This document shows, piece by piece, positions 24,741 through 36,107 of a DNA stretch of 64,000 nt. How positions within the stretch are numbered: the stretch's first letter is position 1; every line of letters begins with the position of its first letter. Origin of the DNA: Epichloe hybrida (taxonomy: Eukaryota; Ascomycota; Sordariomycetes; Hypocreales; Clavicipitaceae). The translations under genes were made by a program, and so were the position numbers. The notes under the pieces were generated by a model. It did no database searches and was not told the origin of the DNA. It saw only the letters and a list, made by a program, of their open reading frames with translations. The stretch covers positions 8,246,001 through 8,310,000 of the forward strand of contig JAFEKR010000001.1 in the NCBI GenBank assembly GCA_019022495.1. The letters run 5' to 3'.

Positions 24741-27700
24741 GTTAGAAAGTAATATAAAGAAATTAGGAAATAAGTATGTATTATATATAGTTATATTTAG
24801 AATATTTTCCTAATACTTTATTTAGTAATACTAGCTAAAGGCAAATAATTACCTATAACCTAACTAATAAAACTATTATAATCTATAAGTATAAAGAGGT
24901 TATATAGCTAATAGTAACTAGTAAAGTTAATGCTAATTATATAATTAATAACCCTTTTATATATTATACTTATTTTAGTAAAGATATTATAAAGAAAATA
25001 GAAAATAAGAATAAGAATAGTAATAAATCTAATAAGGAAAAAAATAAGCTTAACTTAAAGAAAGTTAATATAGAAGTGCTATTATATAGGATTTCATATC
25101 TAGAAGAGATTCTATATATTACTAAGAAATTTAAAGTATAAATTACTAATATTAACTATAAAGCTATAAGTAAATTTATCTAGCTTTTTAATAAATATAA
25201 TATCTATTAGAATAAAGGTATTATTCCTATGCTTAAGAATAAGAAAATAAGGATTAATTTTATTAATAAGTAATAATATTAAATAAGGCTAATTAGACCT
25301 TATAAATTAGGTAGCTAAGATATAAGTAAACTTAATAAAGTATATAATAAACTTTACCTAAAAGGGAAGATAATATACCTAGATAAGCTAGTAGCTATAG
25401 TATATCTAGTGTTTATAGTTTAGTAAGAAACTAATTAAGAAAGAAAAGAAAGAGTTATAATTAATATAAGATTACTTAATAATATAGTAATACTAAATAT
25501 ATACCCTTTACTAGACTAAAGTAATATTATAGATAATACTTATAGTAAAAAGGTTTATTCTTTATTTAATAAAATAGGATTTTTTTACTAATTACTAGTT
25601 AGAAAAGACTATTAGGTATATATAATAGTTATATTAAATTAAGGCCTTAAGGCATTAAATATAGCTTTAATAGGATATAAGAATTCCCTTACTTTTACCT
25701 AATAATTTATAGATAAATTATTCTAAAAATATAAACATTTTATATAAGTATATATTAATAATTCTATTATATTTTTAGATAGTATTAAGGAGTATTTAGT
25801 TTACCTTAATAATATACTTAAAATCCTTTAGGAAAATAAAATAATAATTACTATAAAAAAGTCCTTTATTAGTTACCTAGCTATTTAATTACTTAGTTTT
25901 ATTATAAATAGTAATAGAATTATTAATACTAATAATAAACTTAAAGCTTTTTAAAAAATGATTTTTCTAAGTAATTTATTAAGTCTTAAAACTTTTATTA
26001 AAATAGCTAGTTTCCTTTATAATAAAATCCTATAGTTTAATATATAAATCTAACTATTATAGGAATAAAAAACAGTGTTATTAAAGGAGTTTTATAATAA
26101 GAATAAGAAAATCACTAGTATTTTAAAGCTAGTATAGAAAAGATTAATATAATAAAAGATATTTTTACTAACTAAGGAGGAGAAAAAGGCTTTTAAGATA
26201 TTAAACATTCTTAAGTAAGAAATAGACTCTATAGTATTATAATCTAAAGAAGCTACTTTTCCTTAAAATTAATACCTATAAGGAAGGATTTAGTTTATAC
26301 ACATTCTAATTGTAAAAAGAGTAAGATAGTTAAAGTATTCCTAGAAAGGATATTAAGAGTAACTAAATATAGCTAATTTTATTTCTTTTAAGGGCAATAT
26401 TAAGTGTTAAGAAATAATATAGTTTAACTAAAGCAAAAGTAGCTATAATTACATAAAGTGTTAAAAAGCTCTAAAAAATAGTTTAATCTAATAACGCAGT
26501 GGTTAATATATTAACTAACTATTCTCTAGTAAAAGGTATTATTAAATATACCTCCTTATTAATAATAGATTTAGATAAGGCTAATCTAAAATTAGCTAAG
26601 GTTATAAATTATCTATTATAATTTAACTTAAAAGTAATATATATACTAGAAGTGCTAAATATAATGCTAAATACACTTTTAAGGTTACTAGTAAAGGTAA
26701 CCTATAGGGAAGTAGCGTAAAAAAGTTAATATAATAAACTAAATATAAGCTTATATTTTACCACTAAGAAATATATTATAACTATAATAATTAATAATAA
26801 CCTTAAGGCTAGAATTATCTAAGGGTATTAATCTAACTAAAAGTTTAGCTAAATTATTATAGCTATAAGAGTATACTAAGAGAAATAAGTAGTAAAGAAT
26901 GCCTAGATTAGACTAAAAATTCCCTTATATAGATAGGATTTATATGAGGATAGTTTATTATACTATTATAGTAAAGATAGGTTTTTTTATCTTTATATTC
27001 TAATAATAGAGGTTAAATCTATACTATAACTAGTTTATAATAAATAGTAATATTTTAGAATTACTAGGATATTAGTAAAGCATTAATTAGTGTGTTTCCT
27101 ATAAATAAGCTAATAGATTTGTAACTATATAGCTTATTATATAGTATATTAGGAGAATATAATTAATTACTTAAAACCACTGGGAGAGTTATAACCTTTA
27201 TAGTTAAAACTAATGCCTTTTTATATAATTTAACTTAATTTTATTATAAATATACTAGAAGTATTAGCTATGAATATAATGTAGTAAATAGAAGAATATA
27301 TAATATATAATTTATTATGCCTAGTAAATTACCTATTTAGTAAAAGGACTTTTCTAATACTAGGGCATACTATATACCTAGTAAAAATCTAGGTAAAATT
27401 ACTCCTTTATGCGCTATATATTGTAAATTAGGGATTACTAAGGTAAATTATTAGTAATAAAGACCTAAAATTTATATCTAATATTTAAAAAGAGATATTT
27501 AGATACGTAGGAGTTAAACTTCTTATAGGCATAGTATACTATCCCTAAATAAATAGAATAGCGGAAAGGAAGAATTAGATAGTAATAATTATAATCTAAT
27601 ATTATATAGTAATAGACCTAGATATAGCATAGATATTACTACTTCTAGTACTATAGCATTAACTAAATAACACTATAGTGGTAAGTATAGGGCAGGCTTT

Positions 27701-28400
27701 TAATAAGCTATTATATAGATTTTGCCCTCTAAGCATTATTAATTTTCTTTCTCTAAATAACATAACTAACACTAGGGCTAGTGTAAATAATATAGTAGTA
27801 TTATAGAAGCTATACTAGTATAAGGCTTAGCTAGTAATTATAATAGCTATTACCTTTGCTAAGATTTAGTATAATAATTATTATAAACTAGTTAATATTA
27901 ATATAAGGGATATAGTATATCTATAATTATATAAGGGATATAAGTTACCTAGTAAGCCTAAGAAAAAATAGTTACTATAGAAAGTAAGGCTATATAAAGT
28001 ACTAAAAAAGGTAAACCTATTAGCATATTAATTAGATTTCCCTTTAGACTCTTAAGTTTATCTAGTAGTATTAGTAATATAAATATAAAAACTAGTATAA
28101 GGAAAGGATTTATTTAATAAGGAAAAACTAGCTTTACTACTAATTATATTTAATAATCTAAAGGAAGCAAATTATTAAGAGATTAAATAAATCTATAGTT
28201 ATTAGGTTAAGATTTTTAAATAAACTAAAATAGTAAGAGTAAAATTCCTTATTAGATAGAAGGGATATATACCTTATGATAATTAATAGATAGCTAAAAG
28301 CAAAATGTAAATTAATATAGCTAAGATAGTAAAAGACTACCTTAAGAAAAACCTAATTAATTAGTAAAGGGAATACGTAAAGAAAGGCCTTAATTTGCCT
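24741..28400 (+). pseudogene. Ty3/Gypsy pol relic (RT, RNase H, integrase, chromodomain-like tail)
   Basis: Highly RIP-mutated but readable in the plus direction. Around 25745-25800 the reverse-transcriptase core reads YINNSIIFLDS, in place of a Y-x-D-D motif with G-to-A changes. Near 27530-27600 the integrase core reads VYYP, a stop, then INRIAERKN, like the conserved patch of Gypsy integrases. Around 28200-28290 KFLIR, a stop, then KGYIPYDN resembles the FLVRWKGY core of chromodomains at the end of chromovirus integrases. The order RT, RH, IN is Gypsy-type. It may be the body of the 266-bp-LTR outer element. Not functional. Confidence 0.7.
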
Positions 28401-31400
28401 ATAAAATAGTAATAATAAAAGAAAAAAGTTAATAGTAAATAGCTAGATTTAATAAAATAGATTAAAGCTACTAGACTCTCTTATATATATTACTCTTTTA
28501 CACTAACTAAAGAGAGCTTACTATACTCTTACTTTATATTATCCCCTAATATTACTATTACTTATATATAGTTAAATCTAATAAAAGCATAGTTAAATCT
28601 ATCTTAGCCTTATTTTTGCTTAATAGCCTATAAGCCTAAAAATAATAATATAGGTTATAAAGTTTTCTAAAAGCTATAAGAAATAAAATTAATTTAGCTA
28701 TAGGAAATATAAAATTATAATAACTATAAGAAATATTAAGTAAAACATAAAAACATTATACTAGAAGTTAAATATAAGCTTTATAGATATTATATAAATT
28801 CATACTATAACCTAGAAGCTATACTAGATTTTGTTTATTTTAATAATAAGGTTAATATATATAATTAAATACTTTATAAGTAAATATAAGTAAGATACCT
28901 TTATATTTAAATCCTAGCTTTAATATAATAAAATTAACTATTAGGTTAGCTTATAGTTACTAATTTAGCATAGTAGTAATTTACTACTAATAGGGAAAGA
29001 GCTAAATATATTAGGTAAATAAATAAGCTTTTAGTAAAACTAGGAACTATAACCTATTATAAAGAGAAAAAGTTCTTTAAATACTATTTAAGTTAGGTAA
29101 AATATTAGAATTAGCTAGAGATATATTTATACCCTATATAATAAATTATATAGTTATAATAGTAATAGTATTTAAATAAACTAAAAATAAGATAGGATAA
29201 ATTAAATATACTATTATAATTAATAAAGGGATATAATAAAAATATTAATATAGTAAAGGTTATTTAAGATATAGTTAATACTAAGAAGTAAGGTAATAAT
29301 AATAATAATAATAACTTTATAAGTATAAAGTTAGATTTAAATATAAAGTAATAAAAATATAAATAAGTAATAGAAAATTTAATTAAGGATAATTATATAA
29401 GAGTTATAAGATAAAAGTAACTAAAGAAAATAAAAGTAAATTAAAAGGATAAGGATTTTACTAATAAATTAAATAAAAATAATAGTAATAAGGTAAGATT
29501 TAACCTTACTAGAAATAGTCCTAAACTAAAGTCTAAACCTAAAAGTAATAAAGAAACTAAAGCTAAGGGCACTAAGGGTAAATATAAGGATATAGAAAGT
29601 AAGATAAATAATAATATTAGTGAAATGCTTGCTAAGTATATTATTAGACTATTATAAGTCTATAAATAAATTATAGACCTTAATTTTAAGCTATTATTTC
29701 TTAGATTTAGGAAGCTTAGATTTAGAACTAACACTTAAATGCTAATACCTAATATTAGTATAGTAGCATATAAAAGAGTAATAGAAAAGTTTAATATAAA
29801 ATATAAAGAAAAGAGCATTAAAGGAGTTAATTTTAGTAAGTTTAAACACACTAAATTAGGTTATAAGAATAGTAATTAGGATGTTAAATATGTAATATAG
29901 GCTTATATATATAAATTTACCCTTAAAGGCACTATAATAGTATTTAATAAATTAGAAGTTAACTTAAAGAATATATATTTTATATTATAGTAAAATATAA
30001 TTATATAAATATTTACTATATTTAAAGAATAAAAGGCTATATTAATTACAAAATAAGCTATAGTAAGGTAAGTAAGAAAGCTTACATATTAAATTACTAT
30101 TAATCTAATAGAATATAAAGTAATAAGAAAAGTAAAGGGCTAGGTAAAAATAGTAGTAGTAGCTTTTTATAATAGTATAATAGTTAAATATAAATAGCAA
30201 ATAGCTATATATAATAGCATATTATCTTTACTACTATAAGTAAATCTTTTAGCTCTTTATTTTACTAATAAATATAGCGTAGTAAATGCTATAATTATAA
30301 GCGCTTTAGCTAGTATTAAATAAGTAAACTTACTTTATATTAGTATAAAGAAGGAGTTAATATAGAAATTATTAGAATTATAGAAAAATAAAGAAAAAAG
30401 TAAATAATATAAGTAAAGTAAGATTAATAACTTAGTTAATTAAGTTAACTAGGTAAAAAAAGAATTTAAAGACACTAGAAAATAAGCAAATAAAGCATAT
30501 ATAATAGTAAAGGAATTAGTAAAAGAAGTTTACTAACTAATAGCTTTAATATAAAAGGAGGTAATAATAGTCTAAGATAAGTTTTTAAAGATATTAGATA
30601 TATTAAAAGACTAGAAAGAGAGAATTACTAAACTTAATATAAGTAAAATACTAATTAATTTTAATAAATAAATTAATACTTTAAAATAAAGTATAGTTTA
30701 AAAGGATAAGTATAAGGAAAAGATTATAGCTTTAGCTAATATAGTAATAAAGATATTAAAAAAGATATAGAATTAGGTAGTAACTATTAATAAGCTAATA
30801 AAGAAGTAAAAAAGATATAAAGAATATACTAGGAAGGTAAGAGTAGCTTTAGTAATACTAACTCTAGTAATACTAACTCTAGTAATACTAGCTTAGGTAA
30901 TACTAAATTTAGGTAATAGGTAACTATAAGGTAAGATAGGCTTACTATTAATACTAAGTAAGAAGAATTAGTCTTTAATAACACTAGTTTTAGGTAAATT
31001 TAACACCCTATAAGATAAAGAACGCTAAAAAACACTAAGATTAGGTAATAAATATCTATAGGAGGAAATAGTGCTATTACTAATGCTAATAAAAAAGCTT
31101 AAGCTACCTAGTAAAATAGCAAAGAACTAAATAGTTTTATAATAGGGAGTGCTAGTAATACTAGTCTTACCTAGCCTAAATAAAACGCTACTTATATTAT
31201 TAGATAAATTAAAGATAGTAGTAATATAGAGATAAATAGTATCTCTAACTCTGCCCTTACTAATTATTAAAGTAATAGAAATAGATAAATTTACTAGTTT
31301 ACTAGATTAAGAAAATAGATTTAGACTAAATTAGGATAGGAATAGATAGTATAATAAAATTTAAGAATTTGCTAAAAGCTAGATAAATTCGCTAGTTTAC

Positions 31401-31665
31401 TAGATTAAGAGAATAAATTTAGACTAAATTAAAATAGAAATAGTTAGTATAATAAAACTTAAGAATTTGCTAAATAATAGGAAATTAGTAATAGAAAATA
31501 GGAAGGTAATAAATAGAAAATTAATTTTAGAAAGGTTAAATATATTATTTAATATAATAATTCTAGAGGACCTATTAAGGGATATATAGCGCTAAAAAGT
31601 TATTATAATACGTGGTAATAGCTATTTTAAATTTTTCTTTTATATAATTTTAATAGATAATTTTT
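28401..31665. other. RIP-degraded, unassigned transposon sequence
   Basis: About 3.3 kb of AT-rich sequence downstream of the chromodomain-like tail. The plus strand between about 29300 and 31600 reads as Lys/Glu-rich, possibly coiled-coil protein with stops at many Gln or Trp-like places. It includes a 15-bp tandem (AGTAATACTAACTCT) at about 30849-30890. It might be a gag from another nested element or an extra frame of this one. Confidence 0.35.
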
Positions 31666-31954
31666 TGTTAATTTACTTAGCTAGGTAAAGAATAAATCTA
31701 GTTATAGTCTAATTACCTCTAACTAGGATAGTTATCTTTTAAGGCATACCTAGCACTTATTATATAGTAAAGCTAAATATAAGTATATATAAGACTAGAT
31801 TTAGACTTTAGATAGAAAGAATTAACTTTCTTTAGATATCTTACCTTATACTTAATAGTAGCTCTTATAGTAAACTTAGTATAACCTTATAACAGTAGAT
31901 CCGTTAGCCCCTGTAACGGATTCGCCTTACATCGTGCCAAACATGCGCGTAACA
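31666..31954. repeat. Possible solo LTR
   Basis: It starts TGTTAATTTAC and ends GCGCGTAACA, giving TG...CA with a TGTTA/TAACA inverted end. The last 60 or so bases are free of RIP while the rest is mutated. No target-site duplication is visible (ttttt on the left, atacc on the right), so this is tentative. Confidence 0.35.
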
Positions 31955-32457
31955 ATACCTTAGTAATATTATTAAGTTTAGTTAGATTAGGTTAGGTAGC
32001 TAAAATAGTACTAGAAGTACTTATATTAGCTATAATATAAGAAAGGAAAGGTAAGGTTATATATTAGAATTTATATACTTCTATTACTATATGTATTTAA
32101 TACTAATTATTATTAATTTAGTCTAATAGGAGTTATAGTAATAGCTCTCTAAGGATTAAATTACTATATAGCTACTAATATATAAAGATATAAAGTTAAG
32201 AATATAAGTAGCCTAAAAGGTATTTTTAAATACCCTTAAATATTTTACCTTAGCCTAGTTAAAGAGTAATACTTTACCTAGAATTTACTATACTTACTTT
32301 ACTATATATTACTTTACCTTAAATAGTAATAAATTTAAATTATTAGTTTTAAGTGCTTAAGGTAATTCTATAAGAAATATCTTATCCTAGCTTACTATTT
32401 ACTAAGATTTACTTAAAAGGGATTAACTTTTTATATATATTATAAAAGATTATATAG
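31955..32457. other. Unassigned AT-rich sequence
   Basis: RIP-mutated sequence between the LTR-like segment and the TRIM-like element. No motif or repeat that I can place. Confidence 0.4.
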
Positions 32458-32958
32458 TGTCATGGTCTAGCCCTAGGGGCTAATCGCGGGTGCCTGCGCG
32501 ACCATGTGGGTTTAACCCCAATTTCATTGCGCCATAGCCAAAAGAATACGCATTGTATAAGTCATTATTTACTTATACAATTAACACCTATATTGCTAGG
32601 TCTAGGCAAAGCCTAGATTATCACATAGGCCCTTTCTCCCTCTTTGCTAGCAATACCGCATATCCCCTAGGGACCCTCTCTTTTATTATCCCTATAAGCC
32701 TAGGAAAAACCCTGTTATAGCTGCCCTATAGTGCACCTTTTTTATACACGCAGCTAGTTTAAACCTATAACCTTAGGTGACTTGTACAAATGTCATAGTC
32801 TAGCCCTAGGGGCTAATCGCGGGTGCCTGCGTAACTATATGGGTTTGACCCTAATTCCATTGCGCTATAGCTAAAAGAATACGCATTGTACAAGTCATCA
32901 TTTACTTGTACAATTGACACCTATATTGCTAGGTCTAGGCAAAGCCTAGATTATCACA
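32458..32958 (-). mobile_element. TRIM-like miniature LTR retroelement (501 bp)
   Basis: Two 168-bp direct repeats (32458-32625 and 32791-32958) flank a 165-bp interior, with a perfect 5-bp duplication tatag (32453-32457 and 32959-32963). Repeats start TGTCAT and end ATCACA. The LTR copies differ by about 14 substitutions, all transitions. Read on the minus strand, a purine-rich tract (AAAGAGGGAGAAAGGGCC, about 32627-32645) lies directly before the downstream repeat, as expected for a polypurine tract, so I place it on the minus strand. The interior is far too short to encode proteins, which is the definition of a TRIM (terminal-repeat retrotransposon in miniature). The primer-binding site is not obvious. 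Its RIP load is clearly lower than that of the surrounding DNA. Confidence 0.8.
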
Positions 32959-33309
32959 TATAGTGTTAAGTAATATATAAGTTTATAGCTTAAAGAAAAT
33001 TATTATACTTATAAATTAAAAAAATAATATATAAAGGTTATATATTTAATTCCTAGTTATAAATTTTTTTTATAGCTTTTATATATATAAAAGGAAGCTA
33101 AATTATAATTAATTTAATCTTAACTTATATAGTATTATTAGTTTTAGGTAAGGAAGAGAAATCTTTATATTACCTTATAAGTTAAGTAATTTACTTCAAT
33201 AAGATATTAGGAAAAGATATATAATTATATATAAGACTATAATAGTTAGATAAAGGGAAAAAATAAAAAGAAAAGTAAGGGTATAATTATAAGCGCTAGG
33301 CTTATAACC
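32959..33309. other. 3' interior of the outer element
   Basis: AT-rich, mutated sequence leading to the 3' LTR. Purine-rich runs at about 33250-33285 could include a polypurine tract, but they are not adjacent to the LTR. Confidence 0.35.
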
Positions 33310-33575
33310 TATAAAGTAATGTAAATAAAGGCAATAAGTAATTAGAAAAGAAAATAATATAAAATTACTATCTAGGAATTTAGAATCTAAAAGAGAAAAG
33401 GGAAGCTTATAAGCTTTAAATCTATAAGTAATAAATCTAGGTCTTTAAACAAAGCCTGTAATAAACCGCGATATTAAACGCAATACAAGAAGTTACATCA
33501 TTAAACGAAGAGAGGATAACAAGAGTGATGCCTGATATCTGAGGCTACGATGTGAGGCTGTGAATATCCTCAACA
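33310..33575 (+). repeat. 3' LTR of the outer element (266 bp)
   Basis: Same length and ends as 1790-2055. The left two thirds are RIP-mutated; the right 100 or so bases keep CpG and CpA sites. Confidence 0.85.
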
Positions 33576-33830
33576 AAATGCAAAGCAAGGTTAGCGCGAG
33601 TCAGCGGAAAGAGCTAGCTTTGGCTAGGGAAAATCCGGGGTTCTCTAGATAGGTTTCATTTTGGCAAGTATCGGAGCAGTACAGGAAACAAGACTATGCT
33701 AGTGCAAAGCAATGGGTGCAGCCGAATTCGGATTTCCGCGAGCACTACGCCAAAAAAGACTTGAGTTACAACCTCTGGAAAATGAGACCTTTTTTGATTG
33801 AACTAATCTGTAGCTCGCGATAATGTAGAA
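33576..33830 (+). pseudogene. Probable downstream part of the OrsD-like gene
   Basis: If the retroelement and one 5-bp repeat are removed, the frame entering the LTR at 1784-1786 continues here as MQSKVSASQRKELALA and onward to EHYAKKDLSYN. Two stops lie in the joined frame: TAA at the junction and a TAG near 33649. The MQSKV-type segment after a WFEV motif fits my memory of OrsD/DUF3505 proteins, but this is weak evidence. It may be non-coding flank. Confidence 0.3.
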
Positions 33831-34055
33831 GCTCCAAAAGAACGAGAGGGGTTTTTGGTGGGGTGAGTCAGGTGCCGCGCACCTTCCCCCATTTCTGTAC
33901 ATGCAGCCGAAGCAAAGTGCAGTAAATTTTGGTCGGCAAATTGCAGAGTGAGATGTTGTGATAGTTTCCCGCTTCGTCTCTCCGCGAGCCGACATCCGCC
34001 AAATCAGATTACATCCCAGAGTGATTAAGCAGACGCTAATATTTGGTCTGTGTAG

Positions 34056-34098
34056 AGCACGTGGTCAGTCTCCAAGGTCAGCCGACTGATCACGTGCT
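34056..34098. promoter_or_regulatory. Inverted pair of CACGTG E-boxes
   Basis: AGCACGTGGTCAG (34056-34068) and CTGATCACGTGCT (34086-34098) form an inverted repeat with 12 of 13 bases paired and a 17-bp spacer. CACGTG is the core site for bHLH factors. It lies about 300 bp before the APH-like start codon, so a role in that gene's promoter is plausible but inferred. Confidence 0.45.
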
Positions 34099-34397
34099 GT
34101 TCCTTTATATTGATTCCCAGCTTCCTGCCACGTTTGACCACTTGCCTAATTGGCTGGTCGCCGATATCCTCCGCTGTCAGAGCACAGGTGGCAGGTCTCC
34201 TGTCCAGCTTTCAGTAATCCGAATGCCTCATACACTGCGACATTCGCGCGGTCCGCCCTCCTCTCCTTGTATGATACCGACTCGGCTTGTCTACACTTCT
34301 CCGTGAACCCCTCAGACGATTCTCAGCACAAAAGCCTTCCCCATCTGGTCCAATTTGCCATGTTGCAATACTGCTGGTTGTGGATATTCTATGCGAC

Positions 34398-35219
34398 ATG
34401 ACGATAAAAAACACGAAGCTCACCCGAGCCCTTTTTGTTCTTCTTTTCAAGATTGCACGCGCCAGGCACCTTCGAAGTCTTAACCAGCCGAGTGGTGTTG
34501 TATTTATATCGTCCAAATTATGCATCAAATCAACGCCTTTCACGAGAATGGCGGAGGCAGAGGCAATGAGACATGTGTCTAAACTGACGTCGATACCGGT
34601 TCCAAAGGTCTATTTAGCTTTCGAACACAAGCAGCACGTGTATGTCGTGATGGAGAGGGTTCAGGGTCAACCACTCTCGGCTGGTTGGAGTCGACGGACT
34701 CCAGGGTCCAAAGCTGCAATCTTTAAGCAGCTCCGACTTTTCATTAATGATCTGCGCAATATCGAAACTCCCGGAAGTATCTGTGTATCTGATGTATGCG
34801 GAGGACCAATATACGATCCACGGCTTCCAGGGAGTGGGGAGTGGGGCCCATTCTCATCAATACGTGATTTCCATCGACGGCTGCGTAATGGAATTGCATT
34901 CGATGACATTCAAAATCCGGAGAGTATCCCACAAGATTTGAAGAACCTGTTTCTCTTTCATGAGAGGCCCTGGGGCAAGCCTGTTTTTACTCATGGCGAT
35001 CTGAGCAGCCTCAATATTCTTGCACAAGGCGACAAGGTTACTGCTATCGTTGATTGGGAAACTGCAGGATGGATGCCCCCCTACTGGGAATACACTTCGG
35101 CGCGGAATGCGAATCCACAAAATCAATTTTGGCGAGAAGAAGTTGATAACTTTCTTACTCCAGACCCACAAGCCTGGGAATCTGAGGTTACTAGGCAAAA
35201 GTATTTTGGGGACTTCTAG
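34398..35219 (+). CDS. Aminoglycoside phosphotransferase (APH)-family kinase-like protein, intact
   Basis: The open frame runs from 34287 to TAG 35219; I prefer the Met at 34398 (273 residues) because the upstream 37 residues look like untranslated sequence and fungal relatives start near MTIKN...RALFVLLFKIARARH. The protein has an N-lobe with SIPVPKVY and VYVVMERVQG. The catalytic loop FTHGDLSSLNILAQGDKVTA follows at about residues 200-220, with IVDWETAGWMPPYWEYT as the metal-binding DxE/D segment. It ends in KYFGDF, as usual for this fungal family. Substrates of fungal APH-like proteins are mostly unknown; phosphoryl transfer to a small molecule is inferred. No intron or stop interrupts it. 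It is one of two APH-like genes here; the other starts at 63294. Confidence 0.85.
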   Translation: MTIKNTKLTRALFVLLFKIARARHLRSLNQPSGVVFISSKLCIKSTPFTRMAEAEAMRHVSKLTSIPVPKVYLAFEHKQHVYVVMERVQGQPLSAGWSRRTPGSKAAIFKQLRLFINDLRNIETPGSICVSDVCGGPIYDPRLPGSGEWGPFSSIRDFHRRLRNGIAFDDIQNPESIPQDLKNLFLFHERPWGKPVFTHGDLSSLNILAQGDKVTAIVDWETAGWMPPYWEYTSARNANPQNQFWREEVDNFLTPDPQAWESEVTRQKYFGDF

Positions 35220-35245
35220 TCGCTATTGTCAGACAGAATTCCCAT

Positions 35246-35872
35246 TCAAGCTATCTGCTCTTTATTCTTCAGAAGATCCCATGTAGCCACTTTCCTGTTG
35301 TCATACGTCCCAGCTGCTGCTTGTCCGTCGAACCTGTGAGCCGCCGCCTTCTGGGCGACGTACACCATCGCACACTGACTAACGGTATGCCAATCCAACT
35401 GATAGGATGACCTCTCAAATATACCCTGCTGCGAAATCTGTCGTTGTTGCAATGCTTGCAATGCTTCTTGAACCCAAGATACACAGTTCCAACCTGCATG
35501 TTCACCTCTGATCGGAATACTGCGCAGAATTGCGGCGACGCGATCTCGATTTTTTACTTTTCCTACAAGGATCCGGACCAGAATCATAGCCGATGGGGCC
35601 ATGTTCATGTCTCGCTCTTCGAATTGCCAGACCGATTGTAACAGGCCATTAACAACAGTCATTTGCTCTTTGGCGTGATAGCGCACTCCTCGAGCGTCGT
35701 TAGTCTCCAATTTTGGACCAACTAAAAGGGCCCAGTGAAACCTAAACACCAGCAGTCAGTCACTGACACAGGTCAAAGCTATCGATCTCACTCACGCATC
35801 TTCTCCGCCTGGCATAGTCGCGTTCCCACCCCGTGCATACAACGCAACATACAGTCGGTCACTCGAAGGCAT
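35246..35872 (-). CDS. Conserved fungal protein with possible permuted papain-like (LRAT/NlpC-type) fold, two exons
   Basis: Exon 1 is 35796-35872 (starts MPSSDRLYVALYARGG) and exon 2 is 35246-35741. The 54-nt intron has a GTGAGT donor and a TTTAG acceptor. The spliced frame is 573 nt, 190 residues. The joint gives GGEDA-FHWALLVGPK. Conserved-looking blocks are FHWALLVGPK (about residues 26-35), GVRYHAKEQMTVVNG, and WNCVSWVQEALQAL. A His in a HWALxVG block followed later by an NC motif resembles the His/Cys layout of permuted papain-like enzymes (LRAT, NlpC/P60 relatives). That assignment is an inference from motif order only. No signal peptide or membrane segment is seen. It converges on the APH-like gene, with only 26 bp between the stop codons. 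Confidence 0.75.
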
Positions 35873-36107
35873 ACTTGAAATGTAGATAAAAGCTCACGTT
35901 ACGTATGTGTTTAATTAGGGAAGGGAGCGGAAGGGAACTATGCGTAGTAGCTTCCTGCTTTTCTCTATTAAAATAAGGCTATTCTATAAAGACGCCTTTT
36001 CTTGAGTTTGACACGAAATACGGATTACTCTTTGGCCACTGGTAAAGAAATTTTTCTGCCTCTCTTGACCGCCTGTCGGCTTTTTGGGGAGAGGGGGTAA
36101 TACAGGT
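35873..36107. other. Intergenic sequence
   Basis: Upstream region of the minus-strand gene. No repeat or gene recognised. Confidence 0.4.

Larger units (their letters stand above)
1790..33575 (+). mobile_element. Outer LTR element (266-bp LTRs) carrying nested transposons
   Basis: Two direct repeats of exactly 266 bp, both with TG...CA ends, bound the first AT-rich block. The flanking pentamers are aaagg (1785-1789) and aaatg (33576-33580), an imperfect match that could be a decayed target-site duplication. The interior is a mosaic of nested elements, described separately, plus stretches that may be the element's own body: 2056-4240, 15403-15760, 24741 onward and 32959-33309. The Gypsy pol relic at 24741-28400 may be its pol, in plus orientation, but this cannot be proved by eye. 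All interior sequence is heavily RIP-mutated, so nothing here can be coding today. Confidence 0.7.

Noticed and set aside
1790..33575. Mitochondrial or other organelle DNA, because of the high AT content
   Set aside because: The AT richness is confined to repeat copies, differences between copies are C/T and G/A, and LTRs and nuclear transposons are present.
34211..35198. Several minus-strand and alternative-frame ORFs over the APH-like gene
   Set aside because: The plus frame 34398-35219 holds all APH motifs; the others are shadows.
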